Both the position numbers and the translations under genes were made by a program. DNA of 12,228 bases, from positions 1-12,228 of the forward strand of contig JANXTN010000249.1 in assembly GCA_025352435.1 (NCBI GenBank). The letters are read 5' to 3'. The notes beneath the pieces are model-generated. The model did not search any database, had not been told where the DNA came from, and worked only from the letters and a program-made list of their open reading frames with translations. This document shows, in pieces, positions 7,009 through 12,228 of the stretch; positions within the stretch are counted from its first letter, which is position 1, and each line of letters starts with the position of its first letter. Source of the DNA: Ferruginibacter sp. Its GTDB lineage: Bacteria; Bacteroidota; Bacteroidia; Chitinophagales; Chitinophagaceae.

Positions 7009-7818
7009 GTGTTTAAATTTATTACGGACCGGCCTTTTTGGGTAAACCTGTTGGCTGTTATTTTAATTGCTGTCTTTTTAATATGGAGCTTTCTTCAATT
7101 ATTAGGAATAATAACCAAACATGGCAGTTACTTAACTGTACCCTCTGTTACTGCGAGAACAACGGCGGATGCAGTAAAAATTTTAGAAAAAAACGGTTTC
7201 GAAGTTGTAATACAGGATTCTGTTTATACAGACACTGCAAAAATGGGAATTGTATTAAAACAATTTCCCGAACCAAATAGTACGGTGAAAGTGAATAGGG
7301 TAGTGCTACTTACCATTAACAGAAGCACTTTACCCATGATTGATATGCCTTCGTTACAGGGAAAATCGCTCGGTTATGCGCTGGAAATTTTACGAAGAAG
7401 TCATTTAATGGTTGGTGATACATCGTATAAACCTGATTTTATGATGGGCTCGGTTTTAGAACAACGTTATAATGGAAACGTTATCAGTTCAGGAGCGAAA
7501 ATTCCTTGGGGCAGTAAGGTTGATATGGTAATTGGGGGTGGCCTTTCAAACGATCAGGTACCGGTGCCTTCTTTGTTGGGCTTGACTTATGGCGAAGCAA
7601 AGATGGTATTGGAACAAAATGGAATTATGCTTGCTTCGACTGTTGTAGATCCCGATATAACAGATACGACCAATGCTTTTGTATACAAACAAAACCCGCC
7701 TAAATTAACTGAAGATAAACGCCCAGTTTATATAAGATCCGGACAGGTTATGGATGTATGGGTTTCTAAAGAAATGAGATATTTAACTGATTCAACAAGT
7801 AATAATCAAGCACCATGA
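7009..7818 (+). CDS. Membrane-anchored protein with three PASTA domains, no kinase or PBP domain
   Basis: PASTA domains bind muropeptide or beta-lactam-like ligands, or act as spacers, on cell-wall enzymes and receptors. Here they form the whole periplasmic part of a 269-residue protein. A cytoplasmic stub (FKFITDRPF) precedes one transmembrane helix (about 11-36). PASTA1 covers about 41-105 (VPSVTARTTADAVKILEKNGF), PASTA2 about 108-176 (MPSLQGKSLGYALEILRRS) and PASTA3 about 183-254 (VPSLLGLTYGEAKMVLEQNG). The tail is short and polar. The start is GTG at 7009. The next in-frame ATG would remove the membrane anchor and most of PASTA1, which supports the GTG. It lies 39 bp after ddl, and its stop overlaps the rhodanese start (ATGA). 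The ddl neighbour supports a cell-wall role, and the exact function is unknown. This free-standing form seems common in Bacteroidota. Confidence 0.9.
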   Translation: MFKFITDRPFWVNLLAVILIAVFLIWSFLQLLGIITKHGSYLTVPSVTARTTADAVKILEKNGFEVVIQDSVYTDTAKMGIVLKQFPEPNSTVKVNRVVLLTINRSTLPMIDMPSLQGKSLGYALEILRRSHLMVGDTSYKPDFMMGSVLEQRYNGNVISSGAKIPWGSKVDMVIGGGLSNDQVPVPSLLGLTYGEAKMVLEQNGIMLASTVVDPDITDTTNAFVYKQNPPKLTEDKRPVYIRSGQVMDVWVSKEMRYLTDSTSNNQAP

Positions 7819-8114
7819 CAAATATTTCTGTAACAAAATTAAAAGAAAGAATAGCTGCAAACGAACCTATACATTTATTGGATGTAAGAGAGCCTGATGA
7901 GAGATTGGAATTCAATATAGGCGGTATTTTTATTCCACTTGGGCAGGTAATGGCTATGCAAACAGATGAGATAGAAAACTTAAAGAACCAAGAGATTATA
8001 TGCTATTGCCGAAGTGGTAAACGTAGTATGCAAGCGGCAATGATGTTAGAAACATGTGGATTTACAAATGTTGTAAACCTTGATGGAGGGATGTTGAACT
8101 GGCAAAATTCTTAA
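7815..8114 (+). CDS. Single-domain rhodanese-like sulfurtransferase
   Basis: A 99-residue single rhodanese domain without a signal peptide, so probably cytoplasmic. It has the family motifs LLDVREPDE (21-29) and GGIFIPLG (36-43). The active-site loop CRSGKRS has C65 as the persulfide-carrying cysteine and a 6-residue length like PspE/GlpE-type sulfurtransferases. LDGGMLNW closes the domain. Proteins of this type move sulfane sulfur to thiol acceptors, and the acceptor is not known here. The start codon overlaps the PASTA stop codon by 4 bp, which indicates translational coupling and co-transcription. A perfect hairpin terminator follows 16 bp after the stop. Confidence 0.92.
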   Translation: MTNISVTKLKERIAANEPIHLLDVREPDERLEFNIGGIFIPLGQVMAMQTDEIENLKNQEIICYCRSGKRSMQAAMMLETCGFTNVVNLDGGMLNWQNS

Positions 8115-8130
8115 TCAATAACAGAATTTA

Positions 8131-8165
8131 AAAAAGGCAACTGTTGTAAAAATGGTTGCCTTTTT
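8131..8165. terminator. Perfect bidirectional hairpin terminator
   Basis: AAAAAGGCAAC (8131-8141) and GTTGCCTTTTT (8155-8165) form a perfect 11-bp stem with a 13-nt loop. It lies between the convergent rhodanese gene (stop at 8114) and TonB-dependent receptor gene (stop at 8174), and A/T flanks on both sides allow termination in either direction. Confidence 0.9.
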
Positions 8166-8173
8166 CATAGGAC

Positions 8174-10339
8174 TTATTTCTTTTTAGATAGATTGGGAAT
8201 AATATTGATTCCAAAAACAAAATTGGCCGGGGCCATGGGAAAATAAAAGTTCTCTGTGGTTAATTTTCCTCCTGCAACATAACTAAAAGTATAGCCATTT
8301 GGTTCATATTTTCTCGAGAAAATATTTATTGCCTGTGCAAAAAAGTTTACTTCGCTAAAATTTGTTCCTTTTAAAGTGTAGGAAAGCTTTACATCCTGTG
8401 TATAATAATCTTTTAACCTACGATTTTTGTTAGATGTATTGTCAAGGAATTGTTCACCAACATATTTGCCTGTTAGGATTAATAGAACGTTTGTCGTTGG
8501 GTTTATATTTAAAGAAAAGGAACTGATGATATTTGGTGAAAAAGAAATATCCGCTTCTTTGTAAAATTTAAATCCCTGCCCACCATTGTCATAGTCATCA
8601 AAATATTCTGTAAAGCTTTTAACTTTATTTTTACTGAAAGTTACATTTCCATTTAAAGAAAAAATCTTGTTTAAAACAGCACTGCCAAACAGCTCCACTC
8701 CCGCACGATAACTTGTAGGAATATTTGTTCTGGTGTAAGCACCTACGTCATTTATTTTTCCAGTAAGCACTAGTTGGTCTTTGTAAAACATGTAATATAA
8801 GTTAGCACCTAGCTTTACATTAGCCTTGTTACTTTCTATACCTGCTTCTATATCATTTAATTTTTCAGGTTTGGGCAAAGCATTTAAAGCTGCTTCAAAA
8901 TCATCTCTGTTAGGCTCTTTCACTGCTCTTCCATAAGATGCATATGCTTTGTAGATGTTTTTTGTGTAGGTAATACCCGCTTTTGGGTTAAAGAAAAAAT
9001 AATTTGTTTTAATTTTTAAATCTGGGTTATATCTGAACCCATTAATTGTGTAATTAATATTCCTCACCTGCAAATCTGCAAAAGTTTGAAAATTTTTATT
9101 GATGTTTTGAGTCCATTTGGCATAATTGGAAAAATCATATTTATGTGCAGGATTGTTATACCATCTGTAATTCACTGGTACAGCAGCTTGTTCTTTAGCC
9201 CATATAATTTCTCCAAAGTGTTGCCCCTCATATCTATTGTACCCGCCACCTACAATAACCTGGGTGTTTTTGTTATCGTATTGCATTGAAAAAATAGAAC
9301 CATAAAAATTGTTATCAAGCCAGAGGCGCCTAATTAGATCTGTAGATTTGATTGTGCCCATATTTGGTAACCCGTAATCCCCTAAATTGGCATCAGTTTT
9401 ATACTGTTCGTAATACCCCTTCCCCTTTGTAAAAAAAACCGCAATATTTGCTTTCATATATGTATTTATCTGATGGTTGTAAAACATCTGATAATGGGTC
9501 TGTCTGTAATCATCCACTTCATTTTTGTAAGGGATACCCGGCTTCTCAGTTCCTGCACTATTGTATCTTCTATTTGTATCCAATGCAGTTTCATTTACAC
9601 CAAAATAAGCCTGGTAAGTTCTTTCCTTTCCAGTAAAAACATTTAGACGCAAAGAGCTTTTATCTGTTAAATAAGCGGTGCTAAGATAGTAAGATTGTAA
9701 CCTTGCGCTTGCTCTTTCAATGTAGCCTTGGGAACGGATATTGCTCATTCTCGCATCTACGGTAAAGTGTTTGTGAAAAACACCGCTGTTGAAAACCAAT
9801 GTATTTTTAAAACTTTCGTAAGAGCCTGCTGTGCTGCTCAGTTCCAAATGCTTTTCTTTGTTAAGTTCATTTGTACTCACATTTATGCTGCCCCCAAATG
9901 AGCCTGCACCATTGGCCGATGTACCAACGCCTCTCTGTACCTGCACGCTCCCTGCAGATGAAGCAATATCCGGTATATCTACAAAGTAAGTTCCCAAACT
10001 TTCAGCATCGTTGTATGGAATACCGTTGAGTGTAACATTTATACGAGTTGCATCCGTACCACGTATACGAATGCCCGTATAACCAATGCCAGTGCCAGCA
10101 TCAGAATTTACTACAACCGAAGGCGTGCTGTTTAAAATAAACGGAAGGTCCTGTCCAATGTTTATTTTTTTAATTTCAGCTTTGCTGAGGTTGGTTTTGG
10201 CGAATGGATTTTTCTCCTGTGCTTTCACCGCTGTTATTTCTACCGGTTGCAAAAAAGAAGTATCGTTAAAAGTTTTTTGTTTTTGTGCGCACAAATTAAA
10301 AATGCACAGCATGCTTGAGCTGAATAGTAAAAATTTCAT
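8174..10339 (-). CDS. TonB-dependent outer-membrane receptor, predicted thiamine (or thiamine derivative) importer
   Basis: A 721-residue outer-membrane beta-barrel receptor that takes up its ligand using TonB/ExbBD energy. A signal peptide (residues 1-18, ending LCA) is followed by a probable TonB box around PVEITAV (32-38). The plug domain (about 42-160) has the usual blocks: DLPFILNSTPSV, GIRIRGTDATRINVTLNGIP, the DIPDIASSAGSVQVQRG stretch and SANGAGSFGGSINVST. The barrel fills the rest, ending in FVFGINIIPNLSKKK without a terminal aromatic residue. There is no N-terminal carboxypeptidase-regulatory-like domain and no SusD partner, so it is not a SusC. The ligand call rests on the TPP riboswitch in its leader. 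THI-box-controlled TonB receptors are known in Bacteroidota as predicted or tested thiamine importers. No pnuT or thiamine pyrophosphokinase gene is adjacent, and the gene looks monocistronic, ending at the shared terminator. Confidence 0.93.
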   Translation of the reverse strand: MKFLLFSSSMLCIFNLCAQKQKTFNDTSFLQPVEITAVKAQEKNPFAKTNLSKAEIKKINIGQDLPFILNSTPSVVVNSDAGTGIGYTGIRIRGTDATRINVTLNGIPYNDAESLGTYFVDIPDIASSAGSVQVQRGVGTSANGAGSFGGSINVSTNELNKEKHLELSSTAGSYESFKNTLVFNSGVFHKHFTVDARMSNIRSQGYIERASARLQSYYLSTAYLTDKSSLRLNVFTGKERTYQAYFGVNETALDTNRRYNSAGTEKPGIPYKNEVDDYRQTHYQMFYNHQINTYMKANIAVFFTKGKGYYEQYKTDANLGDYGLPNMGTIKSTDLIRRLWLDNNFYGSIFSMQYDNKNTQVIVGGGYNRYEGQHFGEIIWAKEQAAVPVNYRWYNNPAHKYDFSNYAKWTQNINKNFQTFADLQVRNINYTINGFRYNPDLKIKTNYFFFNPKAGITYTKNIYKAYASYGRAVKEPNRDDFEAALNALPKPEKLNDIEAGIESNKANVKLGANLYYMFYKDQLVLTGKINDVGAYTRTNIPTSYRAGVELFGSAVLNKIFSLNGNVTFSKNKVKSFTEYFDDYDNGGQGFKFYKEADISFSPNIISSFSLNINPTTNVLLILTGKYVGEQFLDNTSNKNRRLKDYYTQDVKLSYTLKGTNFSEVNFFAQAINIFSRKYEPNGYTFSYVAGGKLTTENFYFPMAPANFVFGINIIPNLSKKK

Positions 10340-10390
10340 AAAATAGGTTTGTGCTGAACATCCAGGGCAGAGGGTTGCCGGCTGTATATA

Positions 10391-10479
10391 AATTTCTTAC
10401 TCCCTTCGCAGGCATTATCCTGAGCAGGTAAAACGGGTATTATCTCAGCCTCAAAGTTTGTTGAAGCACCCCGGAAATT
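10391..10479 (-). promoter_or_regulatory. TPP riboswitch (THI box) in the leader of the TonB-dependent receptor gene
   Basis: Read on the minus strand, the region contains all THI-box hallmarks in order: GGGGTGC (10472-10466), GAGGCTGAGATAATACCC, then ACCTGCTCAGGATAATGCC and GCGAAGGGA. P1 is a perfect 6-bp helix, AATTTC (10479-10474) with GAAATT (10396-10391). P2 pairs GGGGT with ATACCC. P3 pairs GCTTCAA with TTGAGGC through one G-U wobble, and the CTGAGA loop adjoins it. P5 is CAGG-ATAATG-CCTG. These are the pyrimidine-sensing CUGAGA and pyrophosphate-sensing GCG(N)AGGGA elements of the aptamer. It lies 51 bp upstream of the receptor ATG, so TPP binding is expected to reduce receptor expression. 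No T-run terminator lies between the aptamer and the ATG, which favours translational control. Confidence 0.96.
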
Positions 10480-10505
10480 CAGTCGGTAAATATAAGATCG
10501 AGAAA

Positions 10506-10513
10506 CAAAAGTA
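10506..10513 (-). promoter_or_regulatory. Candidate -7 box (TACTTTTG) for the riboswitch and receptor transcript
   Basis: On the minus strand, TACTTTTG matches TAnnTTTG exactly and lies 26 bp upstream of the riboswitch P1. Transcription from it would start near 10498-10502 and include the whole aptamer. No TTTG -33 element is seen at the usual distance, where the sequence is a T-run. Confidence 0.5.
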
Positions 10514-10594
10514 AAGAAGAAAAAAATAAAAAAGCATTTTTGTAACAAAATCCTTTGTAAAACGTAAATAAAATAGTCAACATTAAAAAATGAA

Positions 10595-11323
10595 ATGAAA
10601 ATGATACCCCTAAGATATTTTGCAACCTTGTTTGTTCTTTTTGTTGTTCTTAACGGATATGCTCAAAAACAATTCGTTGTAGATCCAAATGCTGTAGCGA
10701 GAGAAATATCGGGCAGTTTTACAAGTGTAAAAGTATCATCCGGCATTCATGTTTTTTTAAGCCAGGCAGAAAATGAAGTATTAGCCGTGAGCGCATCAGA
10801 AGATAAATTCCGAGAATTTATAAAAACGGAAATAACGGACGGTGTGCTTCATATTTTCTACCAAGGGGAGAAAATACGGTATGGCCGTAATTTTAAAATG
10901 ACTGTATATATTGGTTACAAAAAGCTTGAACAGTTACAGGCAAGTGGTGCATCCAATGTTCTACTTGCCGGTATTTTGGAACAGGCTTTTCTTAATATTC
11001 AATTGAGCGGTGCAAGTGAACTAAAAGGTGAAGTAAAAGTTACTGATCTTAATATGAAACTTAGTGGTGCAAGCGAGGCAAGAATCAGGGGTACGGTAAA
11101 AAATATTAACATTGAAAGTAGTGGTGCAAGCGACGTGAAGGCATATGAATTAATTGCAGAAAATTGCAATATAAAAGCTTCTGGAGCCAGCGATGTAAAC
11201 ATTACCGTAACAAACGATATGGCAGCAAATGCAAGTGGGGCCAGTAATGTTTTCTATAAAGGAGCTGCTGAATTGAAACTAAAACAAACAAGTGGAGCTA
11301 GCAGTGTTGCAAGAGTTCAATAA
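10595..11323 (+). CDS. Exported DUF2807 (GIN-domain) protein with seven SGAS repeats
   Basis: A 242-residue secreted or periplasmic protein of the DUF2807/GIN-domain family, annotated in databases as putative auto-transporter adhesin head-like but of unproven function. A signal peptide spans residues 1-23 (hydrophobic FATLFVLFVVL, cleavage likely after GYA). The mature part begins with the typical opening GSFTSVKVSSGIHVFLSQ. From residue 117 the sequence forms repeated beta-helix rungs, each marked by SGAS. There is no transmembrane or sorting domain at the C-terminus (SSVARVQ). The start at 10595 is chosen; the Met two codons later would work equally well. It is divergent from the riboswitch-controlled receptor and converges on the esterase-like lipoprotein gene with only 2 bp between stop codons. 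No clear -7 box was found in its upstream region. Confidence 0.9.
   Translation: MKMIPLRYFATLFVLFVVLNGYAQKQFVVDPNAVAREISGSFTSVKVSSGIHVFLSQAENEVLAVSASEDKFREFIKTEITDGVLHIFYQGEKIRYGRNFKMTVYIGYKKLEQLQASGASNVLLAGILEQAFLNIQLSGASELKGEVKVTDLNMKLSGASEARIRGTVKNINIESSGASDVKAYELIAENCNIKASGASDVNITVTNDMAANASGASNVFYKGAAELKLKQTSGASSVARVQ
10943..11302 (+). repeat. Seven SGAS-containing repeats in the DUF2807 coding sequence
   Basis: SGAS occurs at residues 117, 138, 157, 176, 196, 213 and 233, with spacings of 21, 19, 19, 20, 17 and 20 residues. Residues before it are mostly Ala, Leu, Ser or Thr, and Asn, Glu, Asp or Ser follow. This is the regular turn of a right-handed beta-helix-like fold and is a protein-level repeat. 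The DNA copies (AGTGGTGCAAG, AGTGGGGCCAG and similar) have diverged at synonymous positions. Confidence 0.9.
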
Positions 11324-11325
11324 AA

Positions 11326-12066
11326 TTACTTCGGGAAAGCCCAAAGTAAAAATGATGTAAAATTTGTATCGTTTCCCGCACCATTCGAAATTAATGTACA
11401 TTCTGAAATACTTCTCCTGCTGTCCATCATTTTCTTGAAAGATAAGCTTGCTGAATCCGTTTGATTTGCAGCCATCCATAATTTCAAATTAGGTCTTTTC
11501 GTTAGCCCTTCAATCCTTTGCAAAATAGAACTGTCGTTTGGAAATTTTGCAAATGCAGGTTCAAATAATCCCGCCATCCCAATCTTTTCATCATTATTCC
11601 AGGCAATATCAAAGCAACTTATTGCAGATGCATCAAAACCGCAAATGGCGACAGAATTAAATTTTCTGATGACTGTTTTCTTTTTAATAAATGGATACAA
11701 TTCATCAATTACAAACTCATTGTATTTTTTGTATTGCTTTGCTTGTTTGTTGTCAGATTCTTCCAATCCATAATCGCTCTGCTGTCCACTCATTGCTACT
11801 AATAGCAATGGTTGTATTTGTTTCTTTTTATAAAGACTATCAATAATTTCTTTTGCCCTCTTTTGCTCTAAATATTTGCTGTCATTAAACAACAGCAAAT
11901 TCATTTCCTCTTTCTTATCAGGTATTGCGGTTGTTATAATTATGAGGTCAATATATTTTTGTAAATGCCTGCTGTATACTTTGTCTTTTTGTTCTTTTAT
12001 AGTTGATTTGCAGGAAAAAGTACAGAAGGCAATATGCAAACAAAGTAGCAATCGTAGAACTCTCAT
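11326..12066 (-). CDS. Esterase-like (alpha/beta-hydrolase fold) lipoprotein, probably catalytically inactive
   Basis: A 246-residue exported protein. The N-terminus (MRVLRLLLCLHIAFCTFSC) has a hydrophobic run and C19 as the likely lipidation site. The body resembles the putative esterase (Fes/PF00756-like) family: early strands YIDLIIITTAIPD, a GQQSDYGLE block, YNEFVIDELYPFIKKK (the usual 'xELIPFIEkkY' position), then SVAICGFDASAISCFDIAW where active enzymes have GxSxGG at the nucleophile elbow, followed by MAGLFEPAF. Here the nucleophile position is D145 (GFDAS). The C-terminal GAGNDTNFTSFLLWAF sits where active enzymes usually have GxHxWxxW, with Asn in place of His. Both replacements suggest loss of hydrolase activity and perhaps a binding role. 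The fold is inferred from motif order, not shown. Its stop is 2 bp from that of the convergent DUF2807 gene. Confidence 0.7.
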   Translation of the reverse strand: MRVLRLLLCLHIAFCTFSCKSTIKEQKDKVYSRHLQKYIDLIIITTAIPDKKEEMNLLLFNDSKYLEQKRAKEIIDSLYKKKQIQPLLLVAMSGQQSDYGLEESDNKQAKQYKKYNEFVIDELYPFIKKKTVIRKFNSVAICGFDASAISCFDIAWNNDEKIGMAGLFEPAFAKFPNDSSILQRIEGLTKRPNLKLWMAANQTDSASLSFKKMMDSRRSISECTLISNGAGNDTNFTSFLLWAFPK

Positions 12067-12190
12067 TTGTTAGTTTTTAGCTTTGTGAATGTATAATTTT
12101 TTTTCAGAAATTACATTGCTCTGGTTATTAGATAAAATAAAAAACCTTATTTAAACTTTCATTTTATTAGGATGGTGAAGCCTAACTCCC

Positions 12191-12198
12191 TATCTTTG
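12191..12198 (+). promoter_or_regulatory. -7 box (TATCTTTG) of the tRNA gene
   Basis: TATCTTTG is an exact TAnnTTTG match ending 3 bp before the first base of the tRNA, so transcription would start at or within a few bases of the mature 5' end. No TTTG -33 element is seen upstream. The rest of the 135-bp gap (12067-12201) is A/T-rich and holds no gene that I can recognise. Confidence 0.6.
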
Positions 12199-12201
12199 TA
12201 G

Positions 12202-12228
12202 GGCGAAGTAGAGCAGCGGTAGCTCGTC
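12202..12228 (+). tRNA. 5' part of a tRNA gene cut by the window edge (possibly tRNA-Met)
   Basis: GGCGAAG fits the acceptor strand, followed by T8-A9. The D-stem GAGC (12211-12214) pairs with GCTC (12222-12225) around the D-loop AGCGGTA, then G26 and the first two bases of the anticodon stem (TC). The anticodon and the 3' half lie outside the window, so identity cannot be read. The 5' half resembles Bacteroidota tRNA-Met(CAT) genes from memory, and that is a guess. Confidence 0.85.

Noticed and set aside
10336..10548. 70-residue open frame on the minus strand overlapping the receptor start
   Set aside because: It covers the TPP riboswitch aptamer and leader. Its translation has no recognisable domain, and the RNA structure explains the sequence.
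10590..10598. Three-codon mini-ORF ATGAAATGA overlapping the start of the DUF2807 gene
   Set aside because: Likely to occur by chance in the A-rich leader, with no evidence that it is translated or regulatory.
10999..11202. Minus-strand frame rich in SLAP-like repeats
   Set aside because: It is the antisense reading of the SGAS repeats of the DUF2807 gene.
10943..11302. Regular repeats resembling an array of direct repeats
   Set aside because: The repeats are coding, about 57-63 bp apart, short, and diverged at synonymous positions. They are protein turns and do not form a CRISPR array.

Overview
The window looks like chromosomal DNA of a member of the Bacteroidota, probably near the Chitinophagaceae. 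This rests on low G+C with A/T-rich intergenic DNA, TAnnTTTG-type -7 promoter boxes with no obvious Shine-Dalgarno sequences, and protein types typical of the phylum: a TonB-dependent receptor, a DUF2807 (GIN) protein, a LuxC-like acyl-CoA reductase beside a ferredoxin, a stand-alone PASTA protein and a DUF4440-like lipoprotein. The assignment comes from recognising families, not from a database search. No transposase, integrase, phage gene or CRISPR array was found. The region reads as ordinary core and near-core chromosome.

Layout, left to right. A 3'-truncated ispH (isoprenoid precursor synthesis) runs leftward off the window. An 87-bp gap separates it from a divergent cytoplasmic GH13 glucosidase/amylase-family gene. 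That gene converges, over a bidirectional hairpin terminator, on a periplasmic HtrA/DegP-type protease with two PDZ domains. Next is a leftward LuxC-family acyl-CoA reductase, only 34 bp from a divergent 2[4Fe-4S] ferredoxin that ends in its own terminator. A small DUF4440-like exported protein follows. Then comes a probable operon of D-Ala-D-Ala ligase (ddl), a membrane-anchored three-PASTA protein with a GTG start, and a single-domain rhodanese that overlaps it by 4 bp. A perfect 11-bp hairpin terminator closes this rightward block and also serves the convergent TonB-dependent receptor.

The most informative regulatory feature is a complete TPP (THI-box) riboswitch in the leader of the TonB-dependent receptor. 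It has a recognisable P1, P2, P3 and P5 and a -7 box just upstream. It identifies the receptor as a probable outer-membrane importer of thiamine or a thiamine derivative, shut off when intracellular thiamine pyrophosphate is high. Divergent from it is an exported DUF2807 protein with seven SGAS turns. This converges, with a 2-bp gap, on a lipoprotein with an esterase-like sequence whose catalytic Ser and His appear to be replaced. The window ends inside the 5' half of a tRNA gene preceded by a perfect TATCTTTG box.

Two genes have cell-envelope synthesis roles (ddl and the PASTA protein) and four more are exported (protease, DUF4440 protein, DUF2807 protein, pseudo-esterase). I found no clearly new multi-gene system. 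The best candidates for a closer look are the riboswitch and receptor unit with its G+C-rich downstream leader, the apparent pseudo-esterase, and the compact LuxC/ferredoxin divergent pair.
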